Assembly (NCBI GenBank): GCA_037576215.1 | Contig: JBANDB010000004.1 | Coordinates: forward strand, 5,332,001 to 5,396,000 | Reading direction: 5' to 3' | Length of the DNA stretch: 64,000 bases | DNA from: Armillaria gallica | Lineage: Eukaryota; Basidiomycota; Agaricomycetes; Agaricales; Physalacriaceae | In this document: piece by piece, positions 22,578 to 34,673 of the stretch | How positions within the stretch are numbered: the first letter of the stretch is position 1 | How the letters are laid out: each line of letters begins with the position of its first letter | Translations under genes and position numbers: made by a program | The notes under the pieces: generated by a model | What the model was told of the DNA's origin: nothing | Database searches by the model: none | The model's input: only the letters and a program-made list of their open reading frames with translations

Positions 22578-25019
22578 GTAGGTGGTATTACACGGCAGAC
22601 CACTTCGAGACAGACCTTGATGGACGATTATGACAAGGTTCCTTGTATCGTTACATCGTCTCCAAAGCTTAGCTAGTGGATGGACTAGTATCTGTTCATG
22701 AAATCAATACTGAACGGCCAGTCAATATCTAGTATATCTAACCGCTGTTTAGCTGTCTTTGGTCTGACTTGCGGCGCTGCAGAATCCAGTAAGAAAAGCG
22801 TAGCAGTGGAACAGTCGAAGTTTTCGTTGTAGCTGCAAGTCCTGGCCCCAGGGTATTGTCATGAAATTCTGTCACCGCCAAAGAGCAGGGAACCGTCCGT
22901 GTAAGTAGTAGTCAGAGGGACGTCGGTGTAGGAGCACTGAAGAATAGTCTGTGCACTGGACCCTTAATCTCTTGAGTCTTGACTACATCAGCAGATTGGG
23001 AAAAAAGTTTCCGAGGCTTGCGGCGACCACGGTCCGGCAGAATGCTTATTCGCCTTGTCAAGGCCTTACAAAGTCCATATAACCGGGGCTCAATGTTGCG
23101 TTCTTCTCATAGGCTATTAGAACCTCGCAGAATAATAACGTTGCCTTCAAGATTACATAGAATTGTTTCCAGCTCGTATATCACTACTATAAGCTCAATA
23201 AAATGTAGTCTAGGTCCTGCAGACTGATTGTATATAAAAGCTTAGATGCCCAAAATGAAGTAAATATTTAAATGTACTATGAGTCGGTAATCCCCATAAT
23301 GACATCGAGACAGCAGTCTGACTTCTACCGGCCCATCAACGTCTTCTTCGGAAAGCCCCTCACCAATGAGTCGCCATCGTCTCGTCTGTTGGTCCTGTGG
23401 AAGGCTGCCTAGATTTATTTTGACTCGTATTTGAATACTGGCTTCACAATGGTTCTTACAAAGGCTGAAGTGAGTCCTTCAAATGTAGTGCTGCACTACT
23501 GAATTTTCAGCTAACCTCGGCCCACTTCGGCGGGAATACTGCAGGAAGTTCGGTCATTAAGAGAACTGAGATGAGGAGCGAGATAGGGTGCATGGCATGA
23601 CAAAACGAGCATCCGAGTCGGAGATCTCGCGATCACCAGATCAATGCATCGCGTGCATCGCGTGCATCCTATGCGATGCACCGTGACGTGACATCGCGCG
23701 TTATTAACTCTGTTTCCTTCTTCCCCTTCTTGTTTCCTTCTCATCACAGAGCACTATGTGTCCATTCGTCCCACGTGGCTTTCTCCGCATGGTCCATGCA
23801 TCAGATCTGCAGACACCGACCCTACAAGACCGCTTTGCCTCTAGACCTAACCTTCTCCGATACGGACTTCTTCTTCCGAGCTGGAACTAGAGTGTAGTCA
23901 GCTATTTCAACATAAATACAGTCCGAAGTCGCCACCATTGAAAGCCCCAATGTCTCGAGCAAGATATCATCGCCTGTTCAACCGTCACAAATTCCTTGCC
24001 TACGCAACTCTTCCCAGTCATCGGTGCGTCCAGTTCAAACTTACAAGGTCTTCTGAAGTGACGTATCAGTGCAGAGTCGGAGGAGGAAGTGGCCGTGTCG
24101 AAAGGTACTCAAGTCAAGTTAGTTATAGCCGTCACAATCAGTGAGTTAATCTCTTGGAATCAGCTCCATATAGCATCTTAGGGAATTTTTAAGCTGTTAG
24201 GGTGCGAACTTCTCTATGCACTGTCCCTCTTTGATTGATGGTCTGGAGCGTTGTGGAATCGGATGAGTATGTCCCGCACCAACAATTGAACTAAGCAATT
24301 CTTCCGTAGCTTGCAAGGATGTACGCTGATATCCCTTCTCCTAGCCGTGTCCTCAAGGCCGAAGAATTCAGTTATCCAAATACTGTCGGACCTTTCCTGA
24401 CCGTAGCTCCGGAAAGCGATCGGCAACGAAGAGGAAGAGACGAGGACAACAGGATCTTTGTATAGACTGTATTATTTACATAAAAGTACCTGTATTCTGT
24501 TTACGGCAATGATAATAAATTTACTATTCCAAGTTTCTACGTCTCCATGAGTGAAAACATTCGTAGTATATGATATGGGCCCCCAGCCACCTGAGAAGAT
24601 AGAGATTATGAACTCGTTTTGCGATAGCGATCATGTTATACCTGCGTATGGCGCCAAATAATTATACTAACACCTTTCGAAGCCGGATAGGCATCACCGA
24701 CATCAGAAACAATCATAATAATACATGTAGATTGCTATTCCTCCACGCTTCATATGGGCATATAAGTCCGCCGCAATTATTTCGGGTGTTGTCATGCATT
24801 TCGAGCCTTGCCAAGGGCTTATACGGCCATATATATTTCTGTCCGATTTGCTGATGTACAGGCAAACAGTCAATCGATTTGAAATTTGAAACTACTGGCA
24901 CGTGCCCAATGGGTCTCCTTGTCAATGTTCACTGTTCACTGAACACCACCACGGCCCGTGGACAATCGCGCTATTCCCGCCTCTTGTCACGACAGCAAGC
25001 GGAAGCAGGAAGGCGAAAC
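22578..25019. other. 2.4 kb without recognised genes
   Basis: No family signature or splice-supported exon chain. A short imperfect tandem GCATCGCGT lies near 23646-23672. Open frames such as 23676-23897 (plus) and 24214-24426 (minus) show no support. No transposon termini found. Confidence 0.4.
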
Positions 25020-25188
25020 GATGCTCCATCAGCGACAAGAGACTCGAATGGCGCTTCTTGATTTCCACCATGCAGTAGACGGCTAGCAGGGTGAGGAAGG
25101 CGTCGCCGCAAGGCGGGACGCGGGTGAGTGAAAAAAGCGCGTGCAGCACGCCGTTCCTAACTGACTTTAAAACCTAGAAATCGAATCT
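25020..25188. repeat. Duplicated upstream block, copy 1
   Basis: Matches 27400-27585 in order and orientation: GCTCCATCAnCGACnAGAGACTCG at the left end, AGGAAGGCG in the middle and CAAAACCTAGAAAT-like sequence at the right end. Both blocks lie 0.3-0.5 kb upstream of members B and C, suggesting that these genes were duplicated together with upstream DNA. Confidence 0.5.
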
Positions 25189-25703
25189 GGCATTTTCTGC
25201 CTTCGTCGTGTTTACCTGATACACTACATATCCTGTCCGGCAAAGCCCCGGTGAACGTCAGACTCCGAGTAATTCTCTGCTTGAGGCTGCTAATTAGTAA
25301 CGCCATAGTGGATCGCGCTATGGTCAATTTTGACTCTTGGACTCACGGGGACACGGCGAACGCCTCAATGCCGTAAGCGTGGTCCCAGCAAGACTTTCGC
25401 GTGTTCTATTGATTTTGTTTACTTTCCAAGGGGCCTCAGGGACCTATCACATTTCTCCTCAAACGGCTACCTGGCAGAACAACAATTTACGCGAAATCCT
25501 TCCAATGAAAACGTGTTACCAGCATTTCCTCTGCGTTCTAGGCTTATCAGCGCCATCCGGGGTATAACGCTACGGGGGCATCAAACGAGATCCGTATCAC
25601 AACCTCATTGCGTTCGCGTGTCTTGAGGATCCCCACCGGGGGGCACTTGGTTCATACAAGTATAAAGATTTCTGAGAGCCTCCATTATCTTCTCATCCCA
25701 AGG

Positions 25704-27199
25704 ATGTCTACCGCTTCGCCACATCCTGATCGTAAACCCCGCCACGCTTCGACCATGGACATTGACCAAGCCGAGTCTGGTTCTTCTCGGCTCCTACTCG
25801 AAAAATCCTTGTCTCATGACCCCACAGTCGATGGTAGCTTCTTCTATCGCGTGCCCGCTTTGAACGATATCACGATCGGGACGTGCTGGGTCCGCCAGTA
25901 CAGGATTCTTCACCGGGAACAATCTATGGAGTATTTCTTCGTCAAGGAATTGGCTTCTGCGTATAGCAAGCTCCTTGATATCTACGAGCACGTCCGGGAT
26001 GATATGTTAGGCCTCATCCGATGGTAAGCGAATGCTTTATTTGATCCCTTTTATCGCCTGATCGTGCATAGGTACACCCATCCCAAACTGTTGAGAATCC
26101 TGCTTAGTTACAGGGACTTCCGCGAGTGTAATAGCTCTCTCGACAGCTCTTGCCAAGCGCTTGTCGCGGACATTCTTCAAGAAATTCACGATAGCCGCTC
26201 GGATACCGTTCATTTCACCGTTGACATTCGCAAACAATGAAGGTGCTCGGCCCAAAATTTGAAGTCGAGATCTTGAAAATGCAGACCCTAATGGAAAAAT
26301 GATACAGGGTTCGTATTTACCCTCGTGCCTTTCTATTTTGTCAACTCAGATCTTTTCAGCTTTTCAACCCGGAGAAAGTTCACAAAATCGTCGAACCTCT
26401 CAACATGTACTCGATGGCTCTTTACTTCGCGAGCGGCATTCTTATACCACTCGCTTTGCTCTTCGATACATCTGGAAAGTATGTTATGACTGCAGTGTTG
26501 CTCATGCTATACTGCGCTGGCCTAGGATTTGCTAGTAGGAGCTCATTAAGTTGCTCGATGGTCTCACCATGCTCATCTCCTCTCAGTCAATAGCACCCGC
26601 ACGGACACGCTTAAAGTCTACAATGCTATTAACAACGTGTACAAGCATAGCTATCTGAGCACATAGGCCTATCTTAACTTAGCGGCGCTTCTCCCACGGT
26701 TAGGCTCATCAGAAGGTCCAGTACCTGGCATATCGCGCGCAGCGATGTCCTTAGAGTCCTTCCAAGCTCGGGTAGGACATCTCTTTATCTTTGTTTCTCC
26801 CTTGCTGAGGCGCGTTTATAGTTCTTGGGATGAGAGGTTCTATTCAAGGTCCACCTCCAGATATCCCCTGTGCCTGAGTACAACAAGTTGGAGGATGAAT
26901 ACTGGCTCGAGGAACGACTTTGGGCTGCTACTCAGTACAATAGCACGTCCGCAGCGGGCGGTCCCGATACATCATCGCTGGCTGCTGCTGCGAATCCTCC
27001 GCATGCTATTCCGCAGTCGACTACGGACACGCTTCTGAGGCTTCCGATAATTCGTCCGGCTCTACTACAACATCTAGTATTGGCCAAGCAAGTAGCAGAA
27101 TTCACTTCCAACCTGCTACATCATATTTCCGTCGGAGGTGCTCTCCCGCTCGGTCTCATTAGATTCCTCTCACAATCTAAAGCTTCATGGATAGTCTGA
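25704..27199 (+). pseudogene. Unrecognised membrane protein family, member B (decayed)
   Basis: Exons aligned on members A and C: 25704-26023, 26072 to about 26305, 26360-26534, 26587-26771 (185 nt, as in A and C) and 26822-27199. Exon 1 has 'PALNDITIGTCWVRQYRIL' and exon 3 two hydrophobic segments (ALYFASGILIPLALLF, VMTAVLLMLYCAGLGF). Lesions: TGA at 26238-26240 with a frameshift beside it, TGA at 26300-26302, TAG at 26664-26666 inside exon 4 ('LST-stop-AY'), and TGA at 26831-26833. Stops fall where A or C have sense codons. The last exon is longer than in A and C (about 120 residues after the stop), so its tail may be newly exposed. Pseudogene. Confidence 0.65.
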
Positions 27200-27399
27200 C
27201 TTCGATGACATTTCGCACGAAATGAGGTTTTTATAAATTGGCCATCTTTCTTACGTTGAAACTAATGCTTCTTTGATGTATACCTAAGTACGCTTGCTGA
27301 TTCGATACGTAATAATTACATGCTGCATCTTCCCAAAGTGTCGATCCCACCTCTTAACACTGGCGAGCTAGACTTCTTTGAATGAGAGCAGCTAGAAGT

Positions 27400-27585
27400 G
27401 GCGCTCCATCAACGACGAGAGACTCGGACCACGCTTGATTTTACGTGGCAGCATACGACGAACATCACAGCGGTGACGCTTAGGAAGAGCCCAATACTGC
27501 GAGGAAGGCGAGACCGTGGGTGGTGAAAACATCTTTTGCAGTTTGTCGTTCTTATCTGACCTTCAAAACCTAGAAATTTAACAAG
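27400..27585. repeat. Duplicated upstream block, copy 2
   Basis: Counterpart of 25020-25188, positioned upstream of member C. Similarity is clear at both ends and patchy in the middle. Confidence 0.5.
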
Positions 27586-27908
27586 AGCTAGCAAGACCCT
27601 ACTGGCTGCCTTCCGGGGTTCCTCCTGTGCCAGATCTCGGCTGAACCGATTTGGGCGTCAAAACCTCTTGCTCAGCCTCAGATATCAATCTCTGCAATTT
27701 GTTCTGCGTTATGCTATCGTTGAGGTTGACTAGATCGCAACTCTCATGGACATCTTGATGCTAGAACTGTGCTGGTATGATGACAGTGTGAAAAGGCAAG
27801 CGTGTTTCCAGCGCGCCTTGCGCGCGTCCTACTAACTTTAGACCAGGGTCTGGGAATATATATTGCTGTCTACAGCCATTCCGATGTACCCATCACACCT
27901 CTCCCCAG

Positions 27909-29066
27909 ATGACTTCCTGGCCTAACTCTAGTAACTCCCATCTTGACACCACTTCTGGACTCTTCTACGAGCCTCCCTTCCAGAATGCGATTACGGCAGG
28001 AACGGGCTGGGACAAGAATTTATGCGGAATTCTTCATTTGAAACCCCCCGCGTCACATTACTCTGCGTACGCCGAGATCTTACAGCTGTTCGAGACATCG
28101 AATAATAATCCCGTGGGATTGTGAGCGGATTATTCTATTCGAACATTTTATTTTCTGACGTACAGTTTGGAGTTATTACCGCTCAGATCTCAAACAAATA
28201 CTGTCCACCGCTGAATATTTTGTTCACTATATCAAGTGGCACAGAGAAGCCCTGCACGCTGAACGACTGTTGAACAATATCCGGAATCCGTCGATGTGCA
28301 ACGGGATAGCGGACTATACCGATGCCTGCCGTCACAGTAAAACCATAAGTCCGAAGATTGAAACCGAGATTTCTCTGTTAAGACAACGGACGGGGCTTGA
28401 ACAACGGTATAAGGTTAGCCGTGATTCAATAATCCTTGTTACTATAATGGTGTTCCTCTGTCATACAGGACAGGAGGCTTCTCGAATTTATTACCCGAGT
28501 ATCCATGATGATGACAGAAATATCTATCGCAATATTTGTCTGTATGACCATATTGGTCATTGCCTTCCCGTGGCATTGGAATTTTATCATGTCTAGGGCA
28601 GCGGTGCTTGCCTTGGCCATCGGAGCAGTAGCGTATTTTGGTATGCTTTCTTCTTTTATTCGAAATCGATCCTCACCCATTGTTCCATTCTCAGGGTTCG
28701 ACGTGTCGAAGCGCATACAGAGAGTCGCTCTCGCTGTTCAAACCCTATACATGCATTACTTTCTGTTCATCTGGGCCTGGAATGACTTGAAGGCATTCCT
28801 GACTCATGTGGCAAAGACGGATAATAGCGTACTACAGAAGCAGGATTTGCGAAGCTTCGTATCGTCTTTCCAAGATTCGGTACGTCATCCTATTTAGAAC
28901 CTACATCGTCATTGACACGGTTTCCTACTAGTTCTATGGGAATGAGGAGGAATTGCTACTCCTGCAGATGCGGATATCTGCTTCACCAGCATACAGCACC
29001 AAGCAAGATCGAGTCAAGTTTTGGTGGCCGATTGGTTGCGAGCCTTCTGGGAGGAGGAACGCATGA
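27909..29066 (+). CDS. Unrecognised membrane protein family, member C
   Basis: Exons: 27909-28120, 28166-28413, 28469-28640, 28695-28879 (185 nt) and 28932-29066 (135 nt). Exon 1 contains 'PPFQNAITAGTGWDKNLCGIL', matching the NDITIGTxW region of A and B. Exon 3 encodes hydrophobic 'ISIAIFVCMTILVIAFPW' and 'AAVLALAIGAVAYFG'. Exon 4 aligns with A and B. Exons 2-5 splice in phase, but the exon 1/exon 2 junction as read is out of phase by one base: exon 1 leaves two bases where exon 2 needs one. So either the gene carries a one-base lesion there or the true junction differs. It converges on the DUF6535 gene, 232 bp away. Function unknown. Confidence 0.55.
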
Positions 29067-29298
29067 GCGCAAATTACCTATCAATCACCATTATTATCAA
29101 TGATTACCTAGGCTGGGGAGAGCTGTCTTCATATATTACCAGATGCGGCGCCAAATACCTCGTGATGACCCTATCTTTCAAGTCCTACTACACAACGGAT
29201 TTACCACGGTTCTCTCTCCGCCAGCGTCGAGCCCACGAAAGCCATTTACGAAATGGTGACTGTACCATCCGAACTTCACGAAGACACTAAGATTTCAC

Positions 29299-32121
29299 CT
29301 AAGAAACGATATGCGCTATATAAAACAAACCACATACCTCATCGGCATTTCCGTATGAAGCTCCGGGACATCCATCACGCATATGCCTTCGGAATTTGGC
29401 GATGTTCTTCAAACACTGCTCCCAATCACCTCCGAAATACTGGCTTGGTCTCCAAAACTCTGATTCTGAACCACGGCTATCAAAGGTTTGGAATACCGCA
29501 TCCCACGTCTGATCCTGTGGGCGAAGACTGCCCAAATGCCAAAGCGTATCAGGAAAGTACCATGCAAGCACTTTGAACGCCATCAGAAGATGATTGTATT
29601 GGAAAAGATAGTCCATGGCAAGGACACGTAGATCATCTGGCAGCGCGGCCAGACCATTCACATATCCCCTAACCAGTTTGTGAGGTCCCAAGTCGGCGTA
29701 GAGATTTGTACCGTCCATCGATTCTTCCACACGTCGGAAGGAGTCAGTAGAAATTGTACCTTCGTACATCGCCGTAGCAAACAACAAATGAGAGAAAAAT
29801 AGTTCTGGGATAAGATAACTGGAATATTGTTGATGGTCTGCGAATAACATTGTCGTGATCATCGGCACCAGCGGTTCACTGCACCATTTGGTGCATTGTG
29901 CTCCGAGAGCAGGATTGAGTTGAGATATCCCATCTACGCAGTCCGTCCAAACTCGCAATAAATGTTCTTGATCAGGCCCAGCGAGCGTGCTAAAAACGTC
30001 TGACTGGATCACCAATATGGCGACTTGGGAAATCGCCTGCCATTCCCTCGTTGTCTGGTCTCGTTTGTTTTTAGACCGGGCTAAGGTCGAAATGTAGTAA
30101 TCAAATCGGCTTAAAACAATAGAAAGGAAGGGGACTCCATGTGGGTAATGCGGCATTTGTGACAGTTGAGTGGCAGCGAGTAGTAACTGGAGCGGTTCGG
30201 GAAAGTCGGTTGGTATAGATATGGATGTCCATCCCCCCGTGAACAGCCGGCACAGCAGCTCGCCGAGGAGGGGATACAAGGACCATGAAATGGCTGTTCG
30301 GATAGACACATTGCTATCGGAACACCAATTATCCAGAAGCCGTATCCTGGGCCCCTCTCTTGACCACATTTCCATAGGAAAGCTTCGGAATATGACATCC
30401 GGCTCTGTCCAGTCAGTCGACCAGTACTCAAAGGGAATCGCTTGGAAGAGTAATCCGTAAACTGTTATGTCACGCTGAAAATTATCCACCACACTGAGAT
30501 GGTTCCGAGACGGGCCGAGCACATCGCAAAGGACATGGGCCCAAACAATGGACTGTTGGGATTGCTCCGAAGGAATGATGGTACTGATATATTGTGCAAA
30601 GCCGTCAGGTGTTATAGGGCATTCAGACATGATTCGAAAAGCGGCTTGTATGATTCGGGGATCGATATTGTGGTCAAAAGACGATGGACCCCTGAGATTG
30701 CGACGGTACCGGTAACCAAAACGAAGATATGTACGTAGGAGACGATCGAGTTTTCCTTTCTTGATGTTCTCTGGAAGCTCCGAAGAGTTATGGTCGAAAA
30801 CAAAGCCTGTTGGAGACAGAAGACATGCCTTAATTTCGGCTCGGCAATGGAACATGATATTACTGAAGTCGCGAGACACCAGTTCTGTTGATTGCAATGG
30901 AAGGGAACTTGTCGTCTCGATGGCTAAGTTCTGAATATTGGGATCAGAGGTCGCGGAGTGTAACCAAAGTATCGCGCGGGCGTCGATTATATCACTCATT
31001 TGAGTGACATACGCTTGTTCCACGTCTCTGAAAGAGGATTTGAATAATAGGTTGTTTGGGATGCTGAAGAACCGGTTTCGAAAGTAACTGTAACTAGGAT
31101 ATATGAACACAGTCAGGGGAGATCTGTAGGGGCATTGAGGGTGGATCAATGGGAGAAGGTTCGTTACGATGTAGAAGGCAAGTGCGACAAAGCCCAGGCC
31201 GCCTATGACTGCAGAGATTACGACATGAAGCCGGCTCACAAATACAACGAGACCGATGATGAAGATGCCCAACGATACATGCAGAAGCACAGGTAGTAGG
31301 CCAATGATGATAGGGACGTGCCATTCCTCCAGCCCCATGAATCGGAAATGCCGGAGACGGCCACGATCACGCGCGGTGCCTGAAGGGATGGAGATGTAAT
31401 GATGGATCCATTGTTTTGCGACGACGACGACTAAAGCAGTGATAAGACTTAGCGATAGACTGGTGAACCATAGGCCGTTCACCCATGCATCGAGTGCATT
31501 GGGATGGAAGGCAGTGAAAGGATTGATGCCGGATCTCGGCACATCGTCAACCGGCGATTCATTAGCAGTCGCTCGTTGAATGTTGATCAATTCGTACAGC
31601 AATGACGCTATAACCTGGCTGTTATCGACCTGGAGACTCTGTGATGTCTGCACGACGAATGTAGTCACCACTGCAGAGAAAAGACCGGCCTGAGTATTAC
31701 ATAGGAATTAAAAATACAAGCAAGAGTCATAACATGGAGGGACGTACGAAAACCAGGAGTACATCAAGTCTGTCACGCCAGTCTTCTATCATTTCGGCGT
31801 CGAAGACGGCACACTCGTCCAGATATGTTCGCCAAACCCTGGCGAACGGGCCTAATTCCTCATGCTTTTCATCTTCAGGATATTTCCTCTCATACCCCAT
31901 AGTCCCGGAACCTATATGACTGCCTTTAGTACGCTAGCTGTTTTGCATATCGAAAGAAATGTCGTACTTTTTGGAGTATATATTGGTTTTCTTCTGATAC
32001 CCAACAGCCGTTCAAAGTGTCTCAGCAGCCTCCGAGCCTCTTGAGGTGTCAGCTCGTCATCATCCTCTGGGGCATCAGCGAAGTTGCCATGGATATCCTG
32101 ACGTTCGTTGGTGTTTGACAT
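29299..32121 (-). CDS. DUF6535 domain membrane protein
   Basis: Three exons (32001-32121, 31748-31911, 29299-31689) splice in phase (introns 89 and 58 nt) to 891 residues. Residues about 45-280 match DUF6535, a basidiomycete domain of unknown function: 'YERKYPEDEKHEELGPFARVW', here cut to its first residues YERKYPEDEKHEEL, then 'RLDVLLVFAGLFSAVVTTFV', 'AWVNGLWFTSLSLSL', and the paired helices around 'LLPVLLHVSLGIFIIGLV' and 'YIVTNLLPL'. I count four membrane segments near residues 89-107, 165-188, 221-246 and 250-276. They are followed by about 600 residues of predicted soluble helical sequence. The start at 32121 is the first ATG giving the acidic N-terminus MSNTNERQDIHG. No disruption seen; this is one of the best-preserved genes here. 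Cellular role unknown. Confidence 0.88.
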
Positions 32122-32451
32122 GGTTGAAGGTAGACTCGCTAGCCAGTCGACGTTCACAAGCTTACACCTCGTATTGCAAATTCCTTATACGGTTATTTGG
32201 TTGTTTGGTGTGGCTCGACATGTCCCGACGTGGGAGGTGAGCTTGTGAACGGACTGGGAAATAATCAGACGTTTTAGAGGGTCACTCTTTTTGTGATGCG
32301 GGACTTAGAAAAATTTCGCTGATTTTTGCCTTGCAACTCGTTTTCAGCAGCCACTACACATCCTCCGCCTCTGATTTCGGTCAATAAGGGTCAATATGCA
32401 TAGTGTAATTGTTCACAAATTGTTGGGATCCAATAAATCTGTAATTATCGA
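32122..32451. other. Upstream flank of the DUF6535 gene
   Basis: Presumed promoter region for the minus-strand DUF6535 gene, ending in the 8-bp target duplication ATTATCGA (32444-32451) of the neighbouring transposon. No gene. Confidence 0.45.
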
Positions 32452-33067
32452 CAGTGTTGTCATGACCCCTGGTCAGACCCGGGTCAGTCAAACGAGAGGT
32501 CAGCGAGAATTCTTGTGACCTCTATGACCCCCGGGTCATGACCGGGGTCAGAGGGGTCAGACAATGTTTGTTCATTTGTGAGTAGTAGCAGTGTTTAAGG
32601 CCTTCTACTCAACTACAATAGATGTATTACCACTTGTACCAACACTAGTAGTAGGCCCCGCTTGCAACAAACCATATAATTCCATCTACTGCTCGGAATT
32701 CTTCACTCCGCCTTTCCAGAATAAGTTAAAGCGGGCCTCTACCTGACATCCCAACCTCAAAACGAAGCTTGGCGAGTTGTCGGCGAGACACCAGACTTTT
32801 TATATGACCGTTCGTTCTTATAGCTTGTATCATCGGTCAAGAGATGCTCCCATGCCCATGTTCTGTGGTGAGCCATACTTGCGAGGCCGTAGAAGATCGA
32901 AATAATGAGAAAATTGAGCAAGAGAAATACGCAATATATTTCAGCACGTGATAGGCTTTGACCCCTTCCTGACCCCCCCAAAAATCTTCGTCCGTACTGA
33001 CCCATTTGACTGACCAGGGGTCAGACCGGGTCAAGGTCAAGTGTTTGACCTGACCCTGACAACACTG
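32452..33067. mobile_element. Non-autonomous hAT-like transposon
   Basis: A 616-bp element with ends CAGTGTTGTCA (left) and its complement TGACAACACTG (right), flanked by a perfect 8-bp direct duplication ATTATCGA (32444-32451 and 33068-33075). The CAGTG-type end with an 8-bp duplication is diagnostic of hAT elements. The subterminal 100 bp on each side are crowded with GGGTCA/TGACCC and GGTCAGACC motifs in inverted arrangement, the usual place for transposase binding sites. No transposase frame is present. The intact duplication suggests a fairly recent insertion. Confidence 0.92.
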
Positions 33068-33075
33068 ATTATCGA

Positions 33076-33706
33076 ACCCTCTCCTTTGCCTTGCAATGAC
33101 AGAGTCCCAACGATGACATCATAGGAGCAAACAGTCGAGTAGTCTTTTCAAGACGATACATCCAAAATAAGGCATGTAGGATGATCATAGGCAAATAGAT
33201 CGTCAAATAAATGTGTCTACGGTGCGTTACGAGGGAAGGGAGTGGACAAACATCAGAACTCGCAGTGACGACGCAAAAATTTTCTAAGTCCAATGTCACA
33301 AAAAGCGTGACCCTCTAAAACGTCTGGGTACATACTGTCAATTGCCCAGCCGCTTTCGCCCAAATGTGATAGCACAGCCACGTGGGCGAAACGCCGGCCG
33401 GTAAACGAGCCTAGGTTGAAGGAGCTAATAGTAACATGCCCTGGGTCAGGGACAGTTCCAGCACCATCATCGGGAATTGAAGTTATTGAACGTAGATGTG
33501 GGCTGTGGCACGGCAAGCGAATCAGTGAATAGCATCTAGCAAGTTCGAGGCAATTTTAGGCATGGCAGCATAGAGGACCTAGGCTATGACCGAACAAAGT
33601 ATAACAGCGCTCCTGCGAACGCGATGGTCAAGCTATGGTACAAAGGAAGGCAGGTTGCCGCAGGAATGACCAGCGGCAACTCGGCTACTCATGTGACAGG
33701 CGGGCT
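33076..33706. other. Intergenic, no gene recognised
   Basis: Between the hAT element and copy 4 of the 22-nt motif. Short minus-strand frames only, without support. Confidence 0.4.
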
Positions 33707-33726
33707 ACGCGTCTGTGGCGTGTGAA
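33707..33726 (+). repeat. Dispersed 22-nt motif, copy 4 (diverged)
   Basis: Same core as the other three copies, with one change (GTGTGAA instead of GTGGGAA) and CT instead of TG before it. It lies about 60 nt upstream of a truncated F-box fragment. Confidence 0.65.
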
Positions 33727-33782
33727 AAATAACCTCTTCGCTGCCTTCATGCATATGTGCACTGGTCGCAGTGTTCGCTAAT

Positions 33783-34216
33783 GTGATAACGCCTCGTTGA
33801 TGCGGTCTTGAACAACAACCTCACGAAAAGTATACAACTCATGCATGGCTTGCAGGAATTCGCCATGGAATTCTACGAGTGGATGCCAGACTGCCAGTCT
33901 CCAGATGTTCAATCCTCTTGCGAACACAATTGAACAATTGAGCGAGGTCAGCCTCATACACGGATTGCATCGCGCGGTCCTGTCTCTGCAAAACATTGGT
34001 GTTGGCCTGTATGCTCTCCGGTACACTGGCCTCTCTTTTATCAAATCCGCATTCGTAAACATGGTTTTTTCACGAGTGCATCGACTGACCAGGACACCAT
34101 GTCTCACGAAGCTGAAACTATGTGTGATAAAGCGGGGATGGAGCTATGCTCTCGATGGGGAGGCATTGATGAGCTTGAAAGACGAGGGACTTCAGCTTGA
34201 TCTTAGCCTGCCATGA
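33783..34216 (+). pseudogene. F-box-like protein, copy 5, 3' fragment only
   Basis: Homology to the family begins abruptly near 33783, within the region encoding 'LxLVDAVLNNNLTxIIRLM', and runs to the C-terminus (GLQLDLSLP). The best-kept part is the frame 33845-34216 (EQLSEVSLIHGL..., SFIKSAFVNMVFSRVHR, KRGWSYALDGEALMSLKDEG). The first 60 nt need frame changes. No coiled coil or F-box is present, so this is a 5'-truncated remnant. It is closest to copy 4 in its first part. Confidence 0.75.
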
Positions 34217-34673
34217 CGGAAAACCTGACACCGACTCTGATGAATGATATAACAGACTCAAAAATAGACTCTGATTGTAGTTTGTATCGTGTCGAAGCGA
34301 AACCCTTGTATTTCTTAATAGTGCCGTTGAAGTAGCGTCGTTCAGCTGCATTGAGGCAATATAGAACAGAGAGTCTACGAATAAACTCGAAAGACATCGA
34401 CGAGTGGGCGGGAGAAATCTCTCCTTCATTTCGGGCTTACTATACGAGGCCAAGAAGAATCAAGATGCTCGTTATCAAAATGGAAGTAGCAGATGCGTAA
34501 CGATGCCGAAAATTTTAATATATGAACAAAGTATGTGACTAAAATTGTTTCCATTCGCAATGCGAGCCTGGTATACTACTACTGAAAGAAGTTTCTTACC
34601 TACTTACATGCTCTTTCAGATTTCTATTTCGACACGCCTCAGATGCCACGTCCTATCTTCCACGTCTCAGCGT
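34217..34673. other. Intergenic, no gene recognised
   Basis: Separates the F-box fragment from the convergent HMG-like gene. Nothing supportable inside. Confidence 0.4.

Noticed and set aside
24960..25149. Minus-strand frame within the duplicated upstream block
   Set aside because: The paralogous block at 27.4 kb is interrupted by a stop at the corresponding place, so it is better explained as duplicated promoter DNA.
29299..31671. Reading the DUF6535 gene as starting at an internal Met near 31671
   Set aside because: Two upstream exons splice in phase and supply the N-terminal part of the domain, so the start is at 32121.
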